A stretch of DNA of 64,000 nucleotides from RGIG995 sp045603745 (GCA_045603745.1 JAZUMQ010000037.1:66489-130488), one strand, 5' to 3'. Shown: positions 44,404 through 53,388, counted from the first letter of the stretch. Numbers and translations are program-made. Notes: generated from the sequence alone by a model not told the origin.

Positions 44404-44470
44404 TTTGTCGAAGGGTTTTTCGGCGTCCTCCCACAACTCGACGGTCTTCTTGTTCAATCCGTGTTAGAAT
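44404..44470 (+). promoter_or_regulatory. spoIIE promoter region with Spo0A box
   Basis: TTTGTCGAA (44404-44412) is a perfect match to the core Spo0A box TGTCGAA. A weaker reverse copy, CTCGACG, lies near 44437-44443. A -10-like TAGAAT is at 44465-44470 without a good -35, as expected for a promoter that needs Spo0A-phosphate. spoIIE is a direct Spo0A target in B. subtilis. Confidence 0.65.
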
Positions 44471-44500
44471 GAGCATATCATTCATGGGGAGGAATGTGCC

Positions 44501-46309
44501 ATTCGGGAACAAGTCCGGAACCTGACGGCGGAAATCACGCCGAAAACGGTGATCTCACGCTTATTTGAAGCCTTTTTAGGCTGTCTTTTCTCCAATATCA
44601 TCCTCGCTCGGGGCATCATGCCCTTCGGGGTCGCCTACGCAACTGCAGGTTCATTCTTCGGTTTTGTAGGGGTCTTCGCAGGGCATCTTGTCTCGGGACG
44701 GGACGCATTGCGCATTTTAACGGCGTGCTTTATGGCGCGGGTCTTCCGCATGACGCTAACCGCCTTCACCGAAGAAAACCGCCCCTTATCCTATTTTTTA
44801 TTCACGCTTTGGGGTACGATGTTGGGGGGATTGGCGGGCTTCTTTTTTTCAGAGTATACCCCGGCAGAGAACATGGCATTCATGCTCAACGGGCTTTTAA
44901 GCGGGGGATTGGCATGGTTATTCTCCGTGGCAATGTCGTCCTTTTCGCCGCGCCCTTTGGGGAATACGTCGCTGCGATACGTTTGTTGTTTGCTCTCCCT
45001 GTCGGCAATTTTGCTGGGATTGATGAATTATGGGGGACTTTGGGAAACGGCAGGACGGACGGCGTTGGTCTTTTTGGTGTTATGCGTAGGATTTAAGTGC
45101 AGTTTTTTCTACACCTTATCCACGGCGGCGGTCTCGGGGTTGGTGTTGTGCCTTTTTGCCCCGGAACGGTTGTTCTTTTTTCTGATCTTGGTTTTTGGGA
45201 CGTTGTTATCGGCGGCATTAAAGCCCTTTGGGAAATACGGTCAAATCCTTTCCTATCTGCTCACGTCCTTGATCCTGTGGCTCTGCACCGAACAAGCCTT
45301 TGGGCTGGCATCGTCGCTGATTTCCATCGCCCTTGCGGGGTTATTATTCCTGATGATTCCGGGGCGAATGATGACCACGTTAACCAAGGCGAGCGTACCG
45401 GTGGGGGGAGGCTATGCACGATGGAAAAAGGCGCGGTTTCATCTGACGAAGCAAGGCAGTACCGAATTATTACGAGGGGAAGATTCGGTCTGTCGAAAGT
45501 GCCCAAAACGGATTTTATGCTTGACGAAATTCCGAACCGAAACGGCACAAGCATTTGATGAGATTCGGGCGGGGGTGCGAAATCATGATCTGCGGCCGCC
45601 CCGAGAATTTCTGGATCGTTGCGTGCGCTTCCCGGAAGTGATCTCGGCATTACGGGCAGACGAAGAAACGGTATTCGGGCTTCGTTATGCAAAGGCATTT
45701 GCCCAAAAAGAAGGGGAACTGTTCTGCGGAGACACGGCAGGGGGATTTCGCACCGCCGACGACCGATACGTATTCACCATTACCGACGGCATGGGAAGTG
45801 GAACGAAGGCGGCACGGCAGAGCGTAAAGGCTGTAAGGGTGATGGAAAATTTAGCAAAAAACGGGTTAGAACAGGAAGATATTCTGAAGGTACTGAACCG
45901 AAACTTGCTGGAATCCGCGGAAGAATCGGTCTTAGGGGTGGACGTGGCTTCCGTGGATCTGAAAAGCGGGGTTTGTGACTTATTCAAAGCCGGAGCGGCT
46001 CCGACCTACGTATTGCGAAATGGAATCGTATACGAAATCGGGAGCGAAACGTTACCGGTGGGAATGCTGGACGAAGCGGACGTGAAACACGAGCGTTGCA
46101 CGTTGACCGACAAGGATTATCTGATTCTGATCTCCGACGGAGTTTTGGGAAAAGACAAAAAGTGGCTCTCCGAGTACCTGAACCGAATCCCGATGCCCCG
46201 AGATTGCGTCTCTTTAGCCGACGGCATTCTCCGGGAAGCCAAAAAGTCGGGACGAAACCGCATCGACGACGTAACCGTCCTTGCCGTGCAGATCAACAAA
46301 GTAGCGTAG
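44501..46309 (+). CDS. spoIIE: Stage II sporulation protein E (PP2C phosphatase)
   Basis: The protein has about ten N-terminal transmembrane helices, a short linker with the cysteine cluster CRKCPKRILC (about residue 325) and a C-terminal PP2C-type phosphatase domain (FTITDGMGSGTKAARQS; VDVASVDLKSGVCDLFKAGAAPTYV; LILISDGVLGK; VTVLAVQ). It dephosphorylates SpoIIAA and so frees sigma-F in the forespore. At 602 residues it is shorter than Bacillus SpoIIE (about 827), mainly between membrane part and phosphatase. I start at ATT 44501 because GGGGAGG lies eight bases before it; the next possible start, GTG 44549, has no ribosome-binding site. Ends with TAG. Confidence 0.9.
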   Translation: MREQVRNLTAEITPKTVISRLFEAFLGCLFSNIILARGIMPFGVAYATAGSFFGFVGVFAGHLVSGRDALRILTACFMARVFRMTLTAFTEENRPLSYFLFTLWGTMLGGLAGFFFSEYTPAENMAFMLNGLLSGGLAWLFSVAMSSFSPRPLGNTSLRYVCCLLSLSAILLGLMNYGGLWETAGRTALVFLVLCVGFKCSFFYTLSTAAVSGLVLCLFAPERLFFFLILVFGTLLSAALKPFGKYGQILSYLLTSLILWLCTEQAFGLASSLISIALAGLLFLMIPGRMMTTLTKASVPVGGGYARWKKARFHLTKQGSTELLRGEDSVCRKCPKRILCLTKFRTETAQAFDEIRAGVRNHDLRPPREFLDRCVRFPEVISALRADEETVFGLRYAKAFAQKEGELFCGDTAGGFRTADDRYVFTITDGMGSGTKAARQSVKAVRVMENLAKNGLEQEDILKVLNRNLLESAEESVLGVDVASVDLKSGVCDLFKAGAAPTYVLRNGIVYEIGSETLPVGMLDEADVKHERCTLTDKDYLILISDGVLGKDKKWLSEYLNRIPMPRDCVSLADGILREAKKSGRNRIDDVTVLAVQINKVA

Positions 46310-46324
46310 CTTGGTTTGAGGAGT

Positions 46325-46363
46325 GTACTTTTCTTTCTTTTCACGGGAAAAGAAAAAAAGTAC
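46325..46363. repeat. Short A/T hairpin repeat, copy 1
   Basis: An imperfect inverted repeat beginning GTACTTTTCTTTCTTTTC and closing with an A-rich mate ending AAGTAC, just after spoIIE. A degenerate second copy follows lacZ, and both are trailed by CCATCAAAAAA some 20-40 bases later. Confidence 0.5.
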
Positions 46364-46479
46364 CAGCCTCTGCATAAGTGTCGACCATCAAAAAACACTT
46401 CGCCTTTGGCTTGAATTTTTTGGGTCTCACTTAGAGATTATTGAATGTATGAAAAAATAATTTGAACCTACAAAAAGCA

Positions 46480-46515
46480 GGGTGTCGGTTCCGTAAAACC
46501 GACACCCATTTTTTA
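46480..46515. terminator. Bidirectional terminator between spoIIE and the cysteine-repeat gene
   Basis: GGGTGTCGGTT (46480-46490), a six-base loop and AACCGACACCC (46497-46507), followed by ATTTTTTATT on the plus strand and TGCTTTTTG on the minus strand. Confidence 0.85.
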
Positions 46516-46524
46516 TTCTCTTTT

Positions 46525-47823
46525 TTATCGCTTTAATTCATAATTGACTACCGTTTGATTTCCGGCTTCGTCTTTGATCGTGACTCTTAAAATATAGTCG
46601 TCCAACTGAGATTCGGTTCCGATGTAGCGGATCCAGTAGGTATTATTTCCGGAGAAGTCTGCGGTAAATTTCGCGTCCGGCGTTGTTGCGGAGGCGTTGG
46701 CAAAACATTCATATTTATATTGATATTTTCCATATCCACCGCTGACGGAAACTTTGTATTGGCTGCTGAAGCTTCCGACCTTATCCGATGCCGCAGAAAC
46801 TGCATTCACCAGTTGAACCGATGCAACGAGGGGTTTTACAACTTCATCGTAGGTATCGGAGCAAGCAGTACATTTATAGATCAGTTTGCTACCGACGATT
46901 CCGCTGTTTTCCATGCGATCCAACTTATGATCGTGACCGAGGGCGTCGATAACTTGAGTTCCGGTATTCGCATTACATACAACACAAACTTTATGTCCAC
47001 TTCCCGCGGTAGTGCAGGTAGCTTCCTTGTCGACGCTCAAGTCACTATCCGTATGAGCAAGCAACGCCACCGTTTCTGCAACGGTTCCCTTACAGACGGA
47101 ACATACCCGATGTCCGGTTCCGGTCTTGGTGCAGGTAGCAGGGTTGTCGATGATCAAGTCGCCGAACTTATGACCGAGGGCGTCCAGGGTTTCGGTAATC
47201 GTAGTAGTGCCACAAACCGTGCATTCCTTATGTCTGCTTCCGGCTTCGGTACAAGTGGCTTGTTTATCTACGATCCATGCGCCCTCCGTATGAAATTCCG
47301 CGTTACCGAGGGTTTTTCCGCACTTATCACATTCTCTCGAATCCGTACAGGAGGCATCATTCCAATTATGTACCAATACGCCACCAACCATCATCCCACA
47401 ACCGGCACAGGTTTTGGGAGTAGAGCAGGTTGCCTCATTCCACTTATGACCCAACGCGTTTCCGGAGGTAATTCCACAACCGGAGCATTCTTTGGGCTCG
47501 GTGCAGGTTGCGTCCTTCCAAGTGTGATCCGCAACGCTTCCGGTAGTTTTTCCGCAAACCGTACACGTCTTGGGGGTCGTGCAGGTTGCGGCACTCCAAA
47601 CGTGTTCTGCAACGTCACCGGAAGTTTCTCCGCACTTTTTACAAGTTTTGGGAGTCGTACAAGTAGCGGCAGAAAATTCATGTTCACATTCGTCTTGATC
47701 TGAGGTTTGGGTACCGGTGTTTATTCCGGAGACCTGATCGTCCGGATTATCCGAAGTTGTGCCGCAAGCAACCAACGAAATTGACAGCACAATTCCTAAT
47801 AGAAAAAATAACAGTTTTTTCAT
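46525..47823 (-). CDS. Lipoprotein with tandem cysteine-pair repeats
   Basis: A 432-residue lipoprotein (lipobox LVAC, cysteine 20). Residues about 45-175 hold five tandem 26-residue repeats of the type HxWxxATCTxPKTCxxCGxTxG. Then come three copies of a related 39-40-residue unit (DxxATCTxxGxxHxxCxxC...). A beta-rich C-terminal domain of about 110 residues ends in EAGNQTVVNYELKR, like a bacterial Ig-type module. Each repeat has a CxxC pair plus another cysteine and histidines, resembling exported zinc-ribbon or disulfide repeats of gut Firmicutes. Function unknown; surface adhesion or metal binding are possibilities. AAAGGAGG precedes the ATG at 47823. Confidence 0.85.
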   Translation of the reverse strand: MKKLLFFLLGIVLSISLVACGTTSDNPDDQVSGINTGTQTSDQDECEHEFSAATCTTPKTCKKCGETSGDVAEHVWSAATCTTPKTCTVCGKTTGSVADHTWKDATCTEPKECSGCGITSGNALGHKWNEATCSTPKTCAGCGMMVGGVLVHNWNDASCTDSRECDKCGKTLGNAEFHTEGAWIVDKQATCTEAGSRHKECTVCGTTTITETLDALGHKFGDLIIDNPATCTKTGTGHRVCSVCKGTVAETVALLAHTDSDLSVDKEATCTTAGSGHKVCVVCNANTGTQVIDALGHDHKLDRMENSGIVGSKLIYKCTACSDTYDEVVKPLVASVQLVNAVSAASDKVGSFSSQYKVSVSGGYGKYQYKYECFANASATTPDAKFTADFSGNNTYWIRYIGTESQLDDYILRVTIKDEAGNQTVVNYELKR

Positions 47824-47845
47824 AACAAAAAACCTCCTTTTTGAT

Positions 47846-47874
47846 ATTATAACACGAAACTTTTCATTTGTCAA
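47846..47874 (-). promoter_or_regulatory. Promoter of the cysteine-repeat lipoprotein gene
   Basis: Minus-strand TTGACA (47869-47874) and TATAAT (47846-47851), both perfect, with a 17-base spacer and a 22-base path to the ATG. Confidence 0.85.
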
Positions 47875-47930
47875 GTTAAAATACTATTTTATAATAAATT
47901 TTTACAATAATGTTCGTTTCGCATAAATAT

Positions 47931-47966
47931 CGGGTGCCGGTTTCGTGGATACCGACACCCGGTTTT
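47931..47966. terminator. Hairpin downstream of argF
   Basis: CGGGTGCCGGT and ACCGACACCCG (47931-47961) pair with one mismatch. The T tail is weak on both strands. It is a near relative of the hairpin at 46480-46507. Confidence 0.55.
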
Positions 47967-48004
47967 GCATTTCAAGATCTTTTTCCGGTGACAAGAATTA
48001 TGCC

Positions 48005-48988
48005 TTACAACGTCTCACACATAACGGCTTTGATGGTGTGCATGCGGTTTTCCGCCTCGTCAAAGACGATGGATTGGGCAGATTCAAAGACTTCGTCGGT
48101 AACTTCCATAGCGTCTCTACCGAATTTTTCGCCCATTTCCTTACCCACGGCGGTATTTAAGTCGTGGTAGGCAGGAAGGCAATGCATAAAACGGCATTGT
48201 GCTCCGGCATGATCCATCAGCGCCTTATTGACCTGGTACGCTCCAAGGTCGTTGATCCGTTGTTCCCAAACTTCCAAGGGTTCGCCCATGGAGACCCAAA
48301 CGTCGGTGTAGATCACGTCGGCGTTTTTCGTGGCTTTCATGGGGTCGGTCTCAAAGGTAAGGGTTGCCCCGGTTTCCGCAGCGATGGATTTGCAGGTTTC
48401 GATAAGTTCCGAGTCGGGGAAATAAGATGCGGGGGCGCAGGCGGTGAAATTCAAACCCATTTTGGCACACCCGACCATCAAGGAATTCCCCATATTAAAC
48501 CGAGCATCTCCCATATAGACGAAATTAATTCCCTTAAGCTTGCCGAAATGCTCCCGAATGGTCAAAAAGTCCGCCAAAATTTGGGTGGGGTGAAATTCGT
48601 CGGTCAAGCCGTTCCAAACCGGAACGGGAGAATATTTTGCCAAATCTTCCACGATCGTCTGACCGAATCCCCGATATTCGATGCCGTCGTACATTCTTCC
48701 GATCACGCGGGCGGTATCGGCGATGGATTCTTTTTTCCCGATTTGAGATCCGGTAGGGTCGAGGTACGTCACTCCCATACCCAGATCTCTTGCGGCGACT
48801 TCAAAAGCGCACCGAGTGCGGGTGGAAGTTTTTTCAAAAATCAGAGCGACGTTTTTGCCCTTATGAATTTCGTGGGAAATTCCGGCTTTTTTTTGGGCCT
48901 TAAGTTCTGCGGCACGGTCGATCAGATACCCGATCTCTTCCGGAGTAAAATCAAGAAGTTTGAGGAAATCTCTGCCTTTCAGATTCAT
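48005..48988 (-). CDS. argF: Ornithine carbamoyltransferase
   Basis: A 327-residue enzyme with the carbamoyl-phosphate site STRTRCAFEV (about residue 56), FHPTQILADFLTI, and the ornithine-site HCLPA motif near residue 265. It makes citrulline from ornithine and carbamoyl phosphate. Start at 48988 with AAGGAG six bases upstream; the argD stop is one base earlier. Last gene of the argCJBDF operon. The sequence fits the anabolic type, but a catabolic role cannot be excluded from sequence alone. Confidence 0.96.
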   Translation of the reverse strand: MNLKGRDFLKLLDFTPEEIGYLIDRAAELKAQKKAGISHEIHKGKNVALIFEKTSTRTRCAFEVAARDLGMGVTYLDPTGSQIGKKESIADTARVIGRMYDGIEYRGFGQTIVEDLAKYSPVPVWNGLTDEFHPTQILADFLTIREHFGKLKGINFVYMGDARFNMGNSLMVGCAKMGLNFTACAPASYFPDSELIETCKSIAAETGATLTFETDPMKATKNADVIYTDVWVSMGEPLEVWEQRINDLGAYQVNKALMDHAGAQCRFMHCLPAYHDLNTAVGKEMGEKFGRDAMEVTDEVFESAQSIVFDEAENRMHTIKAVMCETL

Positions 48989-48989
48989 G

Positions 48990-50168
48990 TCATTCTCCTT
49001 TTTCGCACTCTGCAAATGCGTCTTTCAGTACGGCGATTGCCTGTTCCAGCAAGTTCATGGGAATATTCAAGGGAGGCAATAACCGAACTTTGTTTTTGGC
49101 GGTCAGGGCAATCACACCCTTTTCCCGACATTTTGCAAGGATCTGCTTTGCATCACCCACAGGTTCAATGCCGATCATCAAACCCAAACCGGAAACGGAT
49201 TTTACACCCTTTGCACCGGAAAGGGAATCAAAAATATACTGAGATTTTGCCCGAACGCCAGCCAGCAAATCTTCGTCAATACGGTTGATTACGTTCAGCG
49301 CCCCGGCACAAACTGCGGGATTTCCTCCAAAAGTCGAACCGTGACTTCCCGGCTGATACACGTCCTGAACCGATTCCCCCAACAAGGTGGCTCCGATGGG
49401 AAGTCCGCCCCCCAGACCTTTTGCGGTAGTGACAATATCGGGGAGAATATGGTAATTCATATAGCCGTACAACCGTCCGGTTCTGCCGTTTCCGGTCTGA
49501 ACTTCATCGGCGATGAGCAGAATTCCGAATTCTTCCCGGAGTTGGGCAAGCCCTTGGACGAAAGACTTTTCCAGCGGCAAAACGCCCCCTTCTCCCTGAA
49601 CCGTTTCAAACATGACGGCGATGGCATTATATTCCAAAATAGCACTGCGAACCGCTTCCAGATCGTTGGCGGGAACGCTGACGAATCCGGGGGTCAAGGG
49701 AGTAAAATCTTTATGAAACACTTCCTGTCCGGTGGCGGCCAAAGTCGTAATGGTGCGACCGTGAAAAGAATTGTTTAAGGTAATAATCGTATAGCGATCT
49801 TTCCCCCATTTTTGAGCGGCGTACCCTCTCGCGGCTTTGATGGCACACTCGTTGGCTTCTGCCCCGGAATTGGAGAAAAAGACTTTTTTCATGCCGGTGC
49901 GACGGCACAAAACCTCGGCGAGATCGGCACAGGGAGAAGAATAAAACAGATTGGACGTATGGGAAAATTTACCCAATTGACCGGTGACGGCTTTGATCCA
50001 TTCTTCATCGGCGGTTCCGAAGGTATTGACGGCAATGCCGGTGCCTAAATCAATATATTCCTTTCCTTGTGAATCGGTCAGAATACTCCCTTTTCCGGAG
50101 ACGATCTGCAAAGGAAACCGAGCGTAAGTATGGGCGATATACTGCCCGTCCTTTTCAAAGGTATTCAT
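48990..50168 (-). CDS. argD: Acetylornithine aminotransferase
   Basis: A 392-residue class III aminotransferase. The PLP-lysine segment is TTAKGLGGGLPIGATL, and NSGAEANECAIKAARGY and LIADEVQTGNGRTG are conserved substrate and cofactor regions. It converts N-acetylglutamate semialdehyde to N-acetylornithine with glutamate. Start overlaps argB by four bases (ATGA). Confidence 0.96.
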   Translation of the reverse strand: MNTFEKDGQYIAHTYARFPLQIVSGKGSILTDSQGKEYIDLGTGIAVNTFGTADEEWIKAVTGQLGKFSHTSNLFYSSPCADLAEVLCRRTGMKKVFFSNSGAEANECAIKAARGYAAQKWGKDRYTIITLNNSFHGRTITTLAATGQEVFHKDFTPLTPGFVSVPANDLEAVRSAILEYNAIAVMFETVQGEGGVLPLEKSFVQGLAQLREEFGILLIADEVQTGNGRTGRLYGYMNYHILPDIVTTAKGLGGGLPIGATLLGESVQDVYQPGSHGSTFGGNPAVCAGALNVINRIDEDLLAGVRAKSQYIFDSLSGAKGVKSVSGLGLMIGIEPVGDAKQILAKCREKGVIALTAKNKVRLLPPLNIPMNLLEQAIAVLKDAFAECEKGE

Positions 50169-51040
50169 TTCGTTTTCCGCTCCTTCATCACCATAGTTCC
50201 GGCGCCCTCGTCGGTGAGGGTTTCAATGAGCAGAGAGTGGGGCACTCTGCCGTCCATAATAAAGACCTTTTCCACACCCCGATGAATGGCGTCAATGCAG
50301 CATTCCACTTTGGGAATCATACCGCCGGAAATGATTCCTTCGGCAAACAATTGCTCCGCTTCTTTCAGGTCGATGGAACTGATGAGGGAAGAAGGATCGT
50401 CTTTATCCCGAAGAATTCCGTTGATGTCGGTCATGGAGATCAGACGGTACGCCCCCATAGCCCCGGCAATGTACGCGGCGGCGGTATCGGCGTTGATGTT
50501 ATAAACGTTCCCTTCCATATCACACCCCACGGTTGAGATAACGGGAATATAATTTTTCTCCAACAAATCTTCCAAAGGAGAAACGTTAACCTTGACGATC
50601 TCCCCAACGTATCCCAGGCGTTCGTCTTTGACCTTCGCTTCGATCAGATGACCGTCCATGCCGGACAGTCCCATGGCTTTGCCGCCTTTGATCTGAAGGA
50701 GATTGACCAAACTCTTGTTGATCTTACCCGCAAGAACCATCTGAACGATTTCTGCCGTTTCTTTGTCTGTTACCCGAAGTCCGTCCACGAAAACCGCTTC
50801 TTTTCCGACCCGTTTGAGCATTTCGGAAATTTCCGGGCCGCCTCCGTGTACCAAGATTACTTTTACGCCTACCAGATGAAGCAAAACGATGTCTTCCATC
50901 ACCTGCTGCTTCAATTCTTCGTTGATCATGGCGTTTCCGCCGTATTTGACGACCACCACTTTGCCGTTGTATTTCTGAATATAGGGCAGGGCTTGGGTCA
51001 AGATCTCTGCCCGCTGGGCGTTGGTTATTTCAAGAGACAT
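50165..51040 (-). CDS. argB: Acetylglutamate kinase
   Basis: A 291-residue amino-acid kinase: VVVKYGGNAMINEELKQQ, VHGGGPEISEML, and NINADTAAAYIAGAMGA. It phosphorylates N-acetylglutamate, the second step of arginine synthesis. The N-terminal helix (ITNAQRAEILTQALPYIQKYNGK) is of the type that forms the arginine-sensitive hexamer, so feedback inhibition is likely. AAAGGAG precedes the ATG. Confidence 0.96.
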   Translation of the reverse strand: MSLEITNAQRAEILTQALPYIQKYNGKVVVVKYGGNAMINEELKQQVMEDIVLLHLVGVKVILVHGGGPEISEMLKRVGKEAVFVDGLRVTDKETAEIVQMVLAGKINKSLVNLLQIKGGKAMGLSGMDGHLIEAKVKDERLGYVGEIVKVNVSPLEDLLEKNYIPVISTVGCDMEGNVYNINADTAAAYIAGAMGAYRLISMTDINGILRDKDDPSSLISSIDLKEAEQLFAEGIISGGMIPKVECCIDAIHRGVEKVFIMDGRVPHSLLIETLTDEGAGTMVMKERKTK

Positions 51041-51054
51041 GATAAAAAACTCCT

Positions 51055-52266
51055 TTACGTCCGATAGTCGCCGTTGATCTTTACGTATTCATAGGTCAGA
51101 TCGCACCCCCAAGCGGTGGCGTTTGCGTCACCGTCACCGAGGGAGACGAGAATATCAATTTCGGATTCCAACAGAATTTCTTTTGCGATTTCTTCGGAAA
51201 ATTCAATCCCTGCACCGTTCTTACAGACCGAGATCGTCCCCTTGGCAGAACGGAACGCCACGTCTACTTTCGTCACGTCCACCTCGGCACCGCTGTACCC
51301 AATGGCACACAAGATCCGACCCCAGTTCGCGTCGGCGCCGAACATGGCGGCCTTTGTAAGAGATGAACAGATGACGCTTTTGGCGACCGTCCGGGCAGTC
51401 TTTTGATCCTTTGCACCGGTAACGACGCATTCCAAAAGTTTCGTCGCTCCTTCCCCGTCTCCCGCGATCTGACGACAGAGCCACACCGTAACCGTTTTCA
51501 ACGCTTTACGAAAGGCGTCAAAATCCGAACCGGTTGCAGTGATTTCATCATTCCCCGCAAGTCCGTTGGCAAGAACCACGACCATATCGTTGGTGGAAGT
51601 ATCTCCGTCTACGCTGGTCATGTTAAAGGTATCCACAACGTCGTTGGACAGAGCTTTTTGAAGCATTTCGGAAGAAATGGCACAGTCGGTGGTAATGAAC
51701 ACCAGCATCGTGGCAAGGTTGGGGTGGATCATTCCCGACCCTTTGGCAATTCCACCGATGTGACACTCTTTTCCGCCGACGGAGAAAGAATAAGAAATCT
51801 CCTTGGGTCTGGTATCGGTGGTCATGATGGCTTCCGCGGCCAAGTCTCCTTTATCCCCCAACCCGGAAACAAGTTCGGGCAGAGCGTTGATGATGGGAGT
51901 GGGATCCAGACGCTGACCGATGACTCCGGTAGAAGCAACCACAACGTCGTCGGAAGAAATATTTAATACTTGCGCCAAGGCGTTGCAGGTTGTTTCCGCA
52001 ACCTCAATGCCGTCAGCGTTGCAGGTGTTGGCGTTTCCGCTGTTACAGATAATCGCCCGGGCAATGCCGTTTTTCAGATGCATCTTTGTAACGGTATTCG
52101 GCGCGCCGGTAACCAGATTTTGGGTGTATACGGCGGCGGCACTTGCAGGAACGTCACTGACGATCAGGGCAAGATCCCGCTTGGTTTTGTTTTTTCGGAT
52201 TCCGCAGTGAACCCCATTGGCTTGAAATCCTTTCGCGGCACAAACGCCGCCTTTGATCTGTTCCAT
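51055..52266 (-). CDS. argJ: Glutamate N-acetyltransferase / amino-acid N-acetyltransferase
   Basis: A 403-residue ArgJ with the self-cleavage region KGSGMIHPNLATMLVFITTDC (nucleophilic threonine expected at the AT-M junction, about residue 184). It recycles the acetyl group from acetylornithine to glutamate, which makes the pathway cyclic and explains why no argA is needed here. TAAGGAG precedes the ATG. Confidence 0.96.
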   Translation of the reverse strand: MEQIKGGVCAAKGFQANGVHCGIRKNKTKRDLALIVSDVPASAAAVYTQNLVTGAPNTVTKMHLKNGIARAIICNSGNANTCNADGIEVAETTCNALAQVLNISSDDVVVASTGVIGQRLDPTPIINALPELVSGLGDKGDLAAEAIMTTDTRPKEISYSFSVGGKECHIGGIAKGSGMIHPNLATMLVFITTDCAISSEMLQKALSNDVVDTFNMTSVDGDTSTNDMVVVLANGLAGNDEITATGSDFDAFRKALKTVTVWLCRQIAGDGEGATKLLECVVTGAKDQKTARTVAKSVICSSLTKAAMFGADANWGRILCAIGYSGAEVDVTKVDVAFRSAKGTISVCKNGAGIEFSEEIAKEILLESEIDILVSLGDGDANATAWGCDLTYEYVKINGDYRT

Positions 52267-52282
52267 ATCCTAAAAAAACTCC

Positions 52283-53212
52283 TTATTCTACCTTCAATCC
52301 CTCGGTGGCAGGAAGCCCAAACCGAAGGTTCATACATTCAATGGCTGCCCCGCTGGCACCTTTCCCTAAATTATCGTATCGGGCGGTGAGCAAGATCCGG
52401 TCGGCGTTGCCGTCCACGGAGATCTCCATACAATCCAGTCCGGACAGTTTCGCCGCGGACAAAAATCCTTCTTCCGCAGGTTGCTCGACAAATTTTACCA
52501 TAGGGCTATTGTATTTTGCGGCGTAAATGGCCCTGATCTGCTCAGGCGTAGCGTTGACTTGAGAAGCAAACAGAGGAACGGTCACTTCCATTCCGCTGTA
52601 AAAATCCGCCACGATGGGAGAAAAGAGAGGAAAATTCTTCAGCCCGGTTACTGCCGCCATCTCTTTCAGATGTTTGTGGGTCTGCCCCAAGGCGTACTGC
52701 CGGGGAGCGTTCAGCAAAGGATCTCGATTTTCGTCCTGATATTCGGCGATCATCTTTTTTCCGCCGCCGCTGTATCCGGTAAGGGAAAAAAACGCCAACT
52801 TTTCGTCTTCCGAAAGAACCCCTTCCTCAATCAACGGATAGATTAAAGCAATAAAACCGCTGGCGTGACAGCCGGGAACGGCGATGCGGGAAGAAGAGAC
52901 AACCGCCTCTCGATGTTTTTCGGAAAGTTCGGGAAAACCGTAGGCAAAGCGGGGGTCGGTACGATGAGCGGTGGAGGTGTCCAGAATCGTTACATTAGGA
53001 TTTTCCACCATGCCAACGGCTTCGATCGCCGCCGGGTCGGGCAGACAAAGGAACGCCGCATCACAGGAATTCAGCGCCTCTTTTCGGGCGGCTGGGTCTT
53101 TTCTCAATTCTTCAGGCAAAACGATAAGAGAAATTTCCTCCCTTGCCGCCAAGCGCTCCCGAATCCGAAGTCCGGTGGTTCCTGCACTTCCGTCAATAAA
53201 TACCCGTTTCAT
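52283..53212 (-). CDS. argC: N-acetyl-gamma-glutamyl-phosphate reductase, short form
   Basis: A 309-residue reductase of the less common short ArgC form: VFIDGSAGTTGLRIRERL at the N-terminus, AFLCLPDPAAIE, the catalytic-cysteine motif AVPGCHASGFIALIYPL, and FFSLTGYSGGGKKMI. The common Firmicutes ArgC has about 345 residues and an N-terminal GATGYxG motif. This type is better known from Proteobacteria. First gene of the arginine operon, with a promoter overlapped by an ARG-box-like site. Confidence 0.94.
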   Translation of the reverse strand: MKRVFIDGSAGTTGLRIRERLAAREEISLIVLPEELRKDPAARKEALNSCDAAFLCLPDPAAIEAVGMVENPNVTILDTSTAHRTDPRFAYGFPELSEKHREAVVSSSRIAVPGCHASGFIALIYPLIEEGVLSEDEKLAFFSLTGYSGGGKKMIAEYQDENRDPLLNAPRQYALGQTHKHLKEMAAVTGLKNFPLFSPIVADFYSGMEVTVPLFASQVNATPEQIRAIYAAKYNSPMVKFVEQPAEEGFLSAAKLSGLDCMEISVDGNADRILLTARYDNLGKGASGAAIECMNLRFGLPATEGLKVE

Positions 53213-53248
53213 AAAATGGGTCCCGCCTTTCCGGTGAATTTCAAAAAA

Positions 53249-53388
53249 TATGAATAATTATACCACAACTTTGAATATTTTGCAAGCATATTTTTAATGA
53301 TTTCACATAAAATTCATAGTTATTTCCATTAAAAAGTTAATTTTGCATAAATACTATTAAATCCCCTTAAAATATGCACAAATATTCA
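53249..53388 (-). promoter_or_regulatory. Arginine operon promoter with ARG-box-like sites
   Basis: Minus-strand TTGCAA (53280-53285) and TATAAT (53257-53262) with a 17-base spacer. Plus-strand TGAATAATTATACC (53251-53264) covers the -10 and matches a TGAATAWWWATTCA-type ARG box at 12 of 14 positions. TGCACAAATATTCA (53375-53388) also matches at 12 of 14. A weaker copy lies at 53344-53357. This fits ArgR/AhrC repression; argR is not in the window. Confidence 0.68.
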
